A stretch of 7,746 nt of DNA from positions 1 to 7,746 of the forward strand of contig JAQVUQ010000123.1 in NCBI GenBank assembly GCA_028699365.1, given 5' to 3'. Positions 1 to 4,975 of this stretch are shown here, piece by piece (position 1 is the first letter of the stretch; each line of letters opens with the position of its first letter). A program made the translations under genes and the position numbers. The DNA comes from UBA5359 sp028699365 [NCBI: bacterium]. GTDB lineage: Bacteria; UBP13; UBA5359. The notes beneath the pieces are model-generated. The model did no database searches and was not told the origin of the DNA. It worked only from the letters and a program-made list of their open reading frames with translations.

Positions 1-93
1 AGTGGAAGTTTTCTTGACAGGGTCCCTGTATTTATGGGCAATAGCGAGATAAGTGCGACCGGTCTTCTTGTTGAGCATCGTTTTCAGGTACAC
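1..93 (-). CDS. IS1634-like transposase, N-terminal part, runs off the left edge
   Basis: Read on the minus strand from a GTG at 93-91, 31 codons are open to the window edge. The product begins VYLKTMLNKKTGRTYLAIAH and continues KYRDPVKKTST. A short basic N-terminus with a GRTYL.I...YRD pattern is how IS1634-family (IS4 superfamily, DDE) transposases usually start. A good Shine-Dalgarno (AAGGGAGG) lies about 7 bases before the GTG, and an in-frame stop further upstream leaves no better start. Only about 31 residues of a protein usually over 500 long are visible, so the family call rests on a short stretch and intactness cannot be judged. It is divergent from the regulator gene at 302. Confidence 0.6.
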   Translation of the reverse strand, partial: MYLKTMLNKKTGRTYLAIAHKYRDPVKKTST

Positions 94-137
94 TTGAAAG
101 CCCTCCCTTGGCAGAAGTATTAGCGTTACACCCCCCT

Positions 138-167
138 ATTATATCATACTATTCCACATTATGCCAC
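138..167 (-). promoter_or_regulatory. Probable promoter of the IS1634-like transposase
   Basis: On the minus strand a perfect -10 box TATAAT (143-138) is preceded at 18 bases by GTGGCA (167-162), which matches 4 of 6 bases of the -35 consensus. It points toward the GTG start at 93, leaving a leader of roughly 40 bases. Confidence 0.5.
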
Positions 168-203
168 AGGAAAATGCAAAGATTTTCAGGAAAAATTACA
201 AGA

Positions 204-226
204 AAACCCTTGCTATGCAAGGGTTT
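204..226. repeat. Perfect 10-bp inverted repeat with 3-base loop in the IS end region
   Basis: AAACCCTTGC (204-213) and GCAAGGGTTT (217-226) are exact reverse complements separated by TAT. There is no following T-run on either strand, so it is not a textbook terminator. Its place behind the transposase promoter, close to where the IS should end, suggests a subterminal IS hairpin that could block outside transcription from entering the transposase gene. The other IS end is outside the window, so this cannot be confirmed. Confidence 0.6.
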
Positions 227-260
227 CAGCGCCAGGCTCCTTTATCGTCCTGTCAAACTA
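227..260. mobile_element. Putative terminal region of the IS1634-like element
   Basis: The sequence between the hairpin ending at 226 and the regulator promoter starting near 262 is where similarity to the other promoter copies (near 2714 and 4923) breaks down, so the IS boundary probably lies here. The 8-base arm CCTGTCAA (249-256) is the exact reverse complement of TTGACAGG (267-274), which contains the -35 box of the regulator promoter. The precise end and any target duplication cannot be fixed without the other IS end. Confidence 0.35.
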
Positions 261-266
261 GGGGTA

Positions 267-308
267 TTGACAGGCAGCGTAGCCAGTGTTAAATTATATA
301 CATGTATA
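267..308 (+). promoter_or_regulatory. Regulator promoter with palindromic AraR-type operator
   Basis: Perfect -35 TTGACA (267-272), a 17-base spacer and a -10-like TAAATT (290-295). The perfect 12-bp palindrome TATACATGTATA (297-308) follows at once and covers the expected transcription start. The same palindrome with the same 3' flank (AATACAA) recurs at 4964-4975 in front of the prepilin leader. AraR-family regulators bind palindromes of this general TGTAC/ACATGT kind, so autorepression by the gene starting at 302 is the natural reading. Operator function is inferred from position and recurrence. Confidence 0.72.
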
Positions 309-1414
309 ATACAAATCAAAAAAAGTCATATCAAATGATTAAAGAGCATATTTTGGCTCTGGTAACCGATGGAGAGCTCAAAGGCGATGCTTTGCTGCCA
401 TCGGAGCATCAGCTTTGTCGCCAATTCAACCTGTCGCGTATGACGGTCAGAAGAGGGCTAAGTGAACTGGAGAAGGAAGGCTATATATACTCGGTAGCCG
501 GTAAGGGCAGGTTCGTCCGTGATGACAGAATGGAAAGCAGAGCTAAATCCGTATCCAGATTATCTATCATGGTAGGTATGCATGATGATTTTCTAAGTTG
601 CCTATACAGCTCTAACTTTTATTGTACGCAATTGCTGAACGGATTGCAAAATGCATTTGTACTTTATGATGTAAGAGGCCAATTTGCTGTAACACAAACG
701 ATGCTGCAAAATGACCTGATTAAGACAACGGACGGCATTATTCTGGTATCGCCGGGTGAAGGTGAAGCTGAGGTTGTCAGAAGCATTCAGAAGCTCGGGA
801 TACCGTTAGTGTTGATTAACCCGCATGTTACTATGGATGACGTCAGCTATATCAAGATAGAGAACTATCTGAGCTCAAAGATGCTGGTAAAGTATTTGAT
901 TGACTTGGGTCATAGGAAGATAGGATGTATTTCGTGTTCTCTTGATTACAATTATATAAGAGAGCGCAGGCAGGGCTACGCTGATGTTCTTAAGGAGAAT
1001 GGGATAGAGGTGCGAACTGATTGGATTCTGGAGATTGAGGACCCCTTCCACGACCACAGTCGTGATGTATGGGAATGGTGGTTGCGGAATAGCGATTTGA
1101 CGGCCCTCTTTATTTTAGGTGGAAATTTACAACGATACTCATTGAAGAACTTTATAATGCACGGTATCAATATTCCCGATGACTTATCGGTTGTAGCTTT
1201 CGACGAGCTTCCGCCCGAGGAAGGTTATCCGCGCCCCACACTGGTCCGGCAGCCGTTGGCAGCAATGGGCGAAAAGAGCGTTGAAGCTATGGTTAGCATT
1301 TTAAAAGGAAGTATGGCCAAGCCTGTTAGGCTGGAACTGGCGCCGGAGCTGATTATTGGTGAGACCTGCATTCCTCTGGTTCAAGATAACAAAGAGAGAG
1401 TAATGTGTACATAA
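302..1414 (+). CDS. AraR-like transcriptional regulator (GntR winged helix + LacI-type sensor)
   Basis: A 370-residue cytoplasmic DNA-binding repressor of sugar-type effectors. Residues about 8-72 form a GntR winged helix: LPSEHQLCRQFNLSRMTVRR is the recognition helix-turn-helix, and the wing ends GKGRFV. Residues about 85-360 form a LacI/periplasmic-binding-protein-like sensor: DGIILVSP near 144, HRKIGCIS near 204, the RRQGYADVL helix near 222, and GINIPDDLSVVAFDE near 288. This two-domain order is that of AraR. In the hinge region the usual ND of LacI sensors is GGN (273-275), so the effector may be atypical; it cannot be named. The ATG at 302 lies inside the operator and has no Shine-Dalgarno, and the predicted transcription start falls on it, which suggests a leaderless message. 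The alternative ATG at 335 would remove part of the first helix and also lacks a good ribosome site. Confidence 0.9.
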   Translation: MYNTNQKKSYQMIKEHILALVTDGELKGDALLPSEHQLCRQFNLSRMTVRRGLSELEKEGYIYSVAGKGRFVRDDRMESRAKSVSRLSIMVGMHDDFLSCLYSSNFYCTQLLNGLQNAFVLYDVRGQFAVTQTMLQNDLIKTTDGIILVSPGEGEAEVVRSIQKLGIPLVLINPHVTMDDVSYIKIENYLSSKMLVKYLIDLGHRKIGCISCSLDYNYIRERRQGYADVLKENGIEVRTDWILEIEDPFHDHSRDVWEWWLRNSDLTALFILGGNLQRYSLKNFIMHGINIPDDLSVVAFDELPPEEGYPRPTLVRQPLAAMGEKSVEAMVSILKGSMAKPVRLELAPELIIGETCIPLVQDNKERVMCT

Positions 1415-1500
1415 ATTAAGAATAAGTTAGTAAGCATAGAAGTCTGGCGAAGTAAAGATATTTATAACCTGTCTCAGGATAGATATAAACAAGTCTGGAG

Positions 1501-1556
1501 GGTGCAGTTCCTCTCGAATATTTGTAGTTATGGCAATAATAGCTATCTTAAGATAG
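1501..1556 (+). pseudogene. Decayed type IV prepilin N-terminus
   Basis: Reading GGT at 1501 gives GAVPLE. After one missing base following GAA (1516-1518), the other frame gives FVVMAIIAILR and then TAG (1554-1556). Joined, VPLE?FVVMAIIAIL lines up with [15 protein letters not shown] of the intact prepilin at 5203, including the conserved glutamate at mature position 5. No start codon or signal peptide survives upstream. The similarity is short and hydrophobic, so chance is not excluded, but the matched glutamate and register make a dead prepilin copy the best explanation. Weaker similarity may continue to about 1600. Confidence 0.5.
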
Positions 1557-1573
1557 GTTATCCTTGGTAGACC

Positions 1574-1617
1574 TGTTTCAACCTTTGTTGAAGCGATGCC
1601 TGATGCTATTTCAGGCA
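1574..1617 (+). other. Two adjacent RNA hairpins ahead of the oxidoreductase gene
   Basis: The first hairpin pairs 1574-1582 with 1587-1595 around a CTTT loop; its core TTCAAC/GTTGAA is perfect and two G-T pairs lie outside. The second pairs TGCCTGA (1597-1603) with TCAGGCA (1611-1617), a perfect 7-bp stem with a 7-base loop. Neither is followed by a T-run, so they are not standard intrinsic terminators. They sit 36-79 bases before the oxidoreductase start and could stabilise or process the message. Confidence 0.45.
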
Positions 1618-1652
1618 CAGAATTCTAAGATGTAATGGGGGGTAGCATAACT

Positions 1653-2702
1653 ATGAAGAGGATCAGAGTCGGCATAATCGGCCAGGGTAGAAGCGGTCGG
1701 GGTATTCACAATCATTCTTTCAGAAATGTAGTACCCGATAAGTATCAAGTAGTTGCGGTGGCTGATCCGCTAGAGGAGCGTTGCCGACTAGCCCGAGAGG
1801 AACTGAATTGTGCTGTCTATACTGATTACCGGGAGATGCTGCAGCGTGATGACCTGGACCTTATCGTTAATGCCTCCCCTAGCCATCTGCATGTGCCGAT
1901 AACGGCTGAGGTGTTGGATGCCGGCTTTAATGTGTTAACAGAGAAGCCTCTGGCCCGCAAGGCGACCGATGTGGACATACTTGTTAAAAAGGCTGAGGCA
2001 TCGGGCAAACTCTTTGCCGTCTACCAGCAATCCCGCTTTGCTCCTTATTTTCAGCAAGTATGTGAGGTCATAGATTCCGGTTTGTTAGGACGTATTGTTA
2101 TGGTCAGGATGGCCTTTAACGGTTTCGCCCGGAGATGGGATTGGCAGACGCTGCGGGAAATGGATGGCGGGAATCTGCTCAATACCGGGGCGCACGCACT
2201 GGATCAGACGCTGCATTTTGTGGGACGCGATGCTATGCCGAGGATTTTTTGCCTGATGGATAGAACGGATAATACTTTAGGCAACGCAGAGGACCACGTC
2301 AAGCTGATTATGCATCAACATGGTAGACCATCTGTGGATCTGGAAATATCCTCCTGCTGCACTTATCCTCTTTACACCTACCAGGTATACGGTACCCGGG
2401 GCGGTCTTACCGGCAGTACGATGCACCTGGAATGGAAGTATTTCAAACCTGAAGAGGCACCACACCATGAACTGGCACGAGAACCTTTACCAGGGATGGC
2501 TTACTGCGGCGAGCAACTGACTTGGCACGAAGAGAGTTGGGACATGCCGGAAGCTGACCCCTTCCATATCATGACTGGAAAATTCTATAGCAACCTTTAT
2601 GATGCTCTGGTAAACGGCGCCCCGCTGGAGGTTCCGCCGCAGCAGGTAAGACAACAGATAGCCGTGATTGAGGAGTGCCACCGCCAGAGCCCGCTCGATT
2701 GA
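1653..2702 (+). CDS. Gfo/Idh/MocA-family NAD(P)-dependent oxidoreductase
   Basis: A soluble 349-residue dehydrogenase, probably acting on a sugar, inositol or similar polyol. The N-terminal Rossmann fold begins RVGIIGQGRSG (residues 5-15, the dinucleotide-binding GxGxxG). NASPSHLH is at 73-80, and the family EKP motif with its catalytic lysine is at 97-99. The C-terminal alpha/beta domain carries NTGAHALDQTLHF, with the usual GxHxxD catalytic pair His181 and Asp184. Length is normal for the family. The ATG at 1653 is preferred over the in-frame ATG at 1635: the product then starts MKRIRVGI as in relatives, and GGGGGG lies upstream as a ribosome site. It follows the AraR-like regulator by about 240 bases with no clear promoter, so co-transcription is possible. 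The substrate cannot be told from sequence. A repeated promoter copy starts right after the stop codon. Confidence 0.93.
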   Translation: MKRIRVGIIGQGRSGRGIHNHSFRNVVPDKYQVVAVADPLEERCRLAREELNCAVYTDYREMLQRDDLDLIVNASPSHLHVPITAEVLDAGFNVLTEKPLARKATDVDILVKKAEASGKLFAVYQQSRFAPYFQQVCEVIDSGLLGRIVMVRMAFNGFARRWDWQTLREMDGGNLLNTGAHALDQTLHFVGRDAMPRIFCLMDRTDNTLGNAEDHVKLIMHQHGRPSVDLEISSCCTYPLYTYQVYGTRGGLTGSTMHLEWKYFKPEEAPHHELAREPLPGMAYCGEQLTWHEESWDMPEADPFHIMTGKFYSNLYDALVNGAPLEVPPQQVRQQIAVIEECHRQSPLD

Positions 2703-2756
2703 GCTCTTCATAGTCGGGAGACAAAGTGTTGACAAGCAGGATAGACAGTGCTAATA
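2703..2756 (+). repeat. Promoter-bearing direct repeat, left copy (operator missing)
   Basis: These 54 bases match 4913-4965 with one single-base gap and two substitutions. The copy contains TTGACA (2729-2734), a 17-base spacer and TAATAG (2752-2757). Identity stops at 2756, exactly where the right copy enters its operator palindrome. If active, this promoter would read into the transposase remnant and the UroD-like gene without operator control, but the final G in the -10 box should weaken it. Confidence 0.8.
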
Positions 2757-2768
2757 GTCTGACTTTTA

Positions 2769-2796
2769 CAGTAAAACGCATATCTGTCCAAGATAG
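2769..2796 (+). repeat. Left terminal inverted repeat of an IS4-type element
   Basis: These 28 bases match the reverse complement of 4859-4886 at 21 positions; the inner core CTGTCCAAGATAG (2784-2796) matches 12 of 13. The repeat lies about 130 bases before the transposase N-terminal remnant, as expected of an IS left end. No target-site duplication is visible next to the two ends. Confidence 0.65.
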
Positions 2797-2827
2797 CACA
2801 TTGACAACTTAAACAAGGCAAAAAAGT

Positions 2828-2901
2828 GGCAGAAAGCCTCTTTCGGTGATATGTTGTAAGTGACCAAACAAACCCCCATACACCGAAAGAAGACCTCTGC
2901 C
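2828..2901 (+). promoter_or_regulatory. Long hairpin covering the transposase translation start
   Basis: Arms 2828-2848 and 2881-2901 are reverse complements at 17 of 21 positions, with 10 uninterrupted pairs (TCTTTCGGTG) next to a 32-base loop. The right arm ends one base before the ATG at 2902 and covers the whole upstream ribosome-binding zone. In IS elements such structures commonly hold transposase translation low when transcription enters from outside. That role is inferred here, and the gene it once controlled is dead. Confidence 0.6.
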
Positions 2902-3075
2902 ATGAAAAATTGTAGCTTGTTCGGGCAAATTCTTCAAATATTTCCGAGGCATAAGTTCTATAAGATAGTCGAAGAAACAAAAGCAGAATACAAAGCCAAA
3001 GGCTTTTCCAGTTGAGACCAGTTCGTAGCCATGCTCTTTTGCCAAATGGCCCAATACAAGAGTCTGCGGAAGATG
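2902..3075 (+). pseudogene. IS4-family (DUF4372-type) transposase, N-terminal remnant
   Basis: From the ATG at 2902 the frame reads MKNCSLFGQILQIFPRHKFY, then a basic stretch and KGFSS, then TGA (3013-3015), then DQFVAMLFCQMAQYKSLRK. The F.Q....P...F, SFS.WDQF and Q.....SLR pattern is the N-terminal DUF4372 domain of IS4-type transposases. The TGA stands where these proteins have the tryptophan of WDQF, a one-base nonsense change. Recognisable similarity ends near 3075, well before any catalytic DDE residue. The matching C-terminal part lies at 4350-4760, beyond the UroD-like gene, on the same strand. It cannot encode a working enzyme. Confidence 0.78.
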
Positions 3076-3186
3076 GGTTTAGAGAGAATTGAGGGAATTT
3101 AGAAAGACGATGGAATTGAAAGTAGCTTGTATCAGAGCCGGAAAAGCCGGGACCGGTCACATAATGTTTACTTGGAGGTATAAATC

Positions 3187-4281
3187 ATGATGTCGCCAAA
3201 GGAACGCTTGCTTGCGCCGCTTAAAGGGATGAGACCTGATCGTCCGGCTTGGGCGGCTGATCTTACTTATTGGTATAATGCGATGAAAAAAAGCGACTGT
3301 CTCAGCCCTAAATATGAAGGTAAAGAAGGGTTCAAACTCTTGCACCAGGAAATGGGGATTTGCTGTTATTACGGTTTATCTGGAACTACCTTCAAAGCGA
3401 TTTTTGATGGAGTAGAAAACACTGTTCAAGAGGATAACGGCATACGGATAAGAAGATGGAAAACCCCAAAAGGAGAACTGACTGACAGATGGGAATATAT
3501 AGAGCAGAGTTATTGCTGGGCTCACGTTGAATATGCCGTTAAGACCCCTGAACAACTGGCTGTATTAAAGGATATTTTCGAGCGGACGCACTATCGACCA
3601 GATTATCAGTCGTTTACTGAAGCAGCGGGGTTCTTAGGAGACAGTGGTGTGCCTATTTCCCCATTGCCTCGCAGCCCACTTCCGGCGTTGCTTGCCGACT
3701 GGTGCGGGGTTGTAAACACTATTTATTTGCTCATGGATAGTCCCGGCACGGTCAGGGAAATTCTTGATACTATCGGCACAGCCAATGAACAAGCCTTTGA
3801 ATTCGTTGTAGAAAGCCCGGCAGAGTTATTTCATTTCTGCGACAATCTCGACAGTCTCAGCAGCACTTCTTATTTTACCGGATATATGGAGGAGTATTAC
3901 ACCCGGCGTCTTCAGCAGCTTCATGAACATGGAAAGTTCGCCGCCGTCCACCTTGACGGAGCGGTAAAAGGGCTGCTGCCGAAACTTGCCGCCTGTGGCT
4001 TTGACAGCGTAGAGGCAATTACACCCAAGCCGGTTGGGGATGTCGATGTAGAGGAGTGCAAAAAATTAGTCGGAAATGGAAAGACCGTTTTATGGGGAGG
4101 TATTCCGGGGGCAATGTTCTGTCAGCCGTGGCGGGAAGAGGATATCAGAGCCCACACCGAAAAAGTATTGGAAGAATGGGATGGGGACGGCAGGCTGATT
4201 ATCGGCAGTGCCGATCAAATACCCCCGGACGGTAATATAAGTCTTTGTAAAGTTATCGCTGAAATAATTGAAGGGGAATAG
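3187..4281 (+). CDS. UroD-like family protein (uroporphyrinogen decarboxylase / methyltransferase fold)
   Basis: A complete 364-residue soluble protein with the UroD TIM-barrel signature. FHFCDNLDSLSSTSYF (215-230) corresponds to the conserved DD/DN loop. HLDG (255-258) and ITPKPVGDV (278-286) form the central active-site strand-loops, and GGIPG (304-308) and IIGSADQIPPDG (338-349) close the barrel. True heme-pathway UroD and the corrinoid methyltransferase MtaA differ: MtaA has HxC plus a later GC as zinc ligands, whereas here these are HxD and GSAD. A role as a zinc thiol methyltransferase is therefore unlikely, and the reaction is unknown. GGAGG (3174-3178) lies 8 bases before the ATG at 3187; the next codon is also ATG. 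Such paralogs often sit beside Gfo/Idh oxidoreductases, and the start of one follows 11 bases after this stop. The whole gene is enclosed between two halves of a dead transposase. Confidence 0.88.
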   Translation: MMSPKERLLAPLKGMRPDRPAWAADLTYWYNAMKKSDCLSPKYEGKEGFKLLHQEMGICCYYGLSGTTFKAIFDGVENTVQEDNGIRIRRWKTPKGELTDRWEYIEQSYCWAHVEYAVKTPEQLAVLKDIFERTHYRPDYQSFTEAAGFLGDSGVPISPLPRSPLPALLADWCGVVNTIYLLMDSPGTVREILDTIGTANEQAFEFVVESPAELFHFCDNLDSLSSTSYFTGYMEEYYTRRLQQLHEHGKFAAVHLDGAVKGLLPKLAACGFDSVEAITPKPVGDVDVEECKKLVGNGKTVLWGGIPGAMFCQPWREEDIRAHTEKVLEEWDGDGRLIIGSADQIPPDGNISLCKVIAEIIEGE

Positions 4282-4292
4282 GTGTAAGCAAA

Positions 4293-4382
4293 ATGAGAAT
4301 AGCGCTGATCGGATGCGGCAACAACGGGTTTAGTTATGTGCCAAGCTCGCCAGCCGGGACTGACGAAGCAGTTCAAGTTTAA
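4293..4382 (+). pseudogene. Truncated Gfo/Idh/MocA oxidoreductase, first codons only
   Basis: ATG at 4293 begins MRIALIGCGNNGFSYV, the Rossmann start of a Gfo/Idh/MocA oxidoreductase (IGCGNNG is the dinucleotide loop). After about residue 16 the family pattern is lost, and the frame stops at TAA 4380-4382, inside sequence that reads as transposase in another frame. It begins 11 bases after the UroD-like stop with AGGTG as a plausible ribosome site, so the two were once an operon. The break lies around 4340-4350. The intact oxidoreductase at 1653 has a different N-terminus (RVGIIGQGRSGRG), so this is not a simple copy of it. Confidence 0.7.
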
Positions 4383-4760
4383 GAACAAGTTGCTCTCTCT
4401 TGAAGAAGTCTTCTTCGTCAGCTGACAAAAGAGCAGCGCCATTTACAGTTGTAGAGGAGAAGAGCATTTCAAAAGACGGTATCAGGATCATGACCGACCA
4501 GATCATCCAAATGGAAGGTTACAAAACCGGAGAACGCTACCTGGACAGCTTAAGGCGTGTCATCCTCCTGGATGAAGAAGGCAAGACAGTGGTCTTTATC
4601 ACCAGTAATTTCGATACTCTCTCCGGAGATAATAGCCGCTATCTGCAAAGACCGCTGGCAGATAGAGCTGTTCTTCAAGGTGATAAAGCAGAACCAGAAG
4701 GTCAAGACCTTTGTCGGCACCAGTAGGAACGCTTTGCTCGCCCAGATTTGGATAGCATAG
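4350..4760 (+). pseudogene. IS4-family transposase, C-terminal remnant with two frameshifts and a stop
   Basis: Three frames together give one IS4 transposase C-terminus. First frame: FKNKLLSLEEVFFVS, then TGA (4423-4425) where family members have arginine, then QKSS. A shift near 4432-4440 leads to PFTVVEEKSISKDG, MTDQIIQMEGYKTGERYLD, SLRRVILLDEEGKTVVFITS and NFDTL. One missing base near 4621 leads to SPEIIAAICKDRWQIELFFK, then VIKQNQKVKTFVGTSRNALL, then AQIWIA and TAG (4758-4760). The RWQIELFFK.IKQ block holds the catalytic glutamate of the YREK-like motif, followed by the typical TSRNA...QIWIA tail. About 135 residues are represented; the central part of a protein usually near 370 residues is missing. 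Confidence 0.82.
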
Positions 4761-4858
4761 GCAAATTAAGGGGGGGGTGATTTCGAGATTGCTCAGTTTT
4801 TAAAGTTCAAAGCCGCATAAAACCTGTACAAAACAAGGGTCGATTTTAAATCCGCTGT
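4761..4858. other. IS 3' flank without a gene
   Basis: This is the stretch between the dead transposase tail and the right IS end. It carries a run of eight G (4770-4777 region) and no open frame with coding character. Together with the promoter and leader described separately, it makes up the 442-base gene-free stretch from 4761 to 5202. Confidence 0.5.
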
Positions 4859-4886
4859 CTATTTTGGACAGCAATGTCTTTGACCG
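4859..4886 (-). repeat. Right terminal inverted repeat of the IS4-type element
   Basis: The reverse complement matches 2769-2796 at 21 of 28 positions. Its inner part also forms a local hairpin, GCTGTC (4854-4859) with GACAGC (4867-4872) around a 7-base loop. It lies about 100 bases after the transposase stop, where an IS4-type right end is expected. Confidence 0.65.
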
Positions 4887-4912
4887 ATTCATTCCCCTGT
4901 GCTAAAAACGAT

Positions 4913-4975
4913 GCTCTTCTAGGCGGGAGACAAAGTATTGACAAGCAGGATAGACAGTGCTAATATACATGTATA
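4913..4975 (+). promoter_or_regulatory. Operator-bearing promoter of the prepilin transcript; right copy of the direct repeat
   Basis: TTGACA (4938-4943), 17 bases, TAATAT (4961-4966), overlapped by the perfect palindrome TATACATGTATA (4964-4975). Bases 4913-4965 repeat 2703-2756. The palindrome and its 3' flank (AATACAA) repeat the regulator promoter at 297-315. A protein bound here would directly block the -10 box, so repression by the AraR-like regulator is the expected control of the prepilin and perhaps the LamG gene. Confidence 0.75.

Larger units (their letters stand above)
2769..4886 (+). mobile_element. IS4-type element remnant enclosing a UroD/oxidoreductase cassette
   Basis: The block is bounded by 28-bp imperfect inverted repeats. 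In order it holds the left end, a start-covering hairpin, the transposase N-terminus, an intact UroD-like gene, 16 codons of an oxidoreductase, the transposase C-terminus and the right end. Transposase codons from about 60 to about 235 are absent. It may be one IS whose centre was replaced, or two IS copies (left one cut at its 3' side, right one cut at its 5' side) around a retained cassette. There is no visible target duplication. The transposase is dead, but the ends might still be moved by a related enzyme supplied in trans. Confidence 0.6.

Noticed and set aside
108-338. 76-codon plus-strand open frame overlapping the IS end and regulator promoter
   Set aside because: It runs through a hairpin, a promoter and an operator, has no family resemblance and overlaps the regulator start.
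1427-1618. Minus-strand frame with a hydrophobic IAIIAITT segment
   Set aside because: It is the antisense shadow of the prepilin remnant; the same segment appears antisense to the intact prepilin gene.
2764-2776. Perfect small palindrome TTTTAC-A-GTAAAA as a regulator site
   Set aside because: It straddles the outer edge of the left IS repeat, is not repeated elsewhere and is too short and AT-rich to call.
2708-3160. 150-codon minus-strand open frame
   Set aside because: It is antisense to the promoter repeat, IS end and transposase remnant; the product resembles no protein family and lacks a ribosome site.
4400-4726. A separate 108-residue protein gene
   Set aside because: Its middle is transposase sequence and its ends are frameshifted; it is one frame of the transposase remnant.
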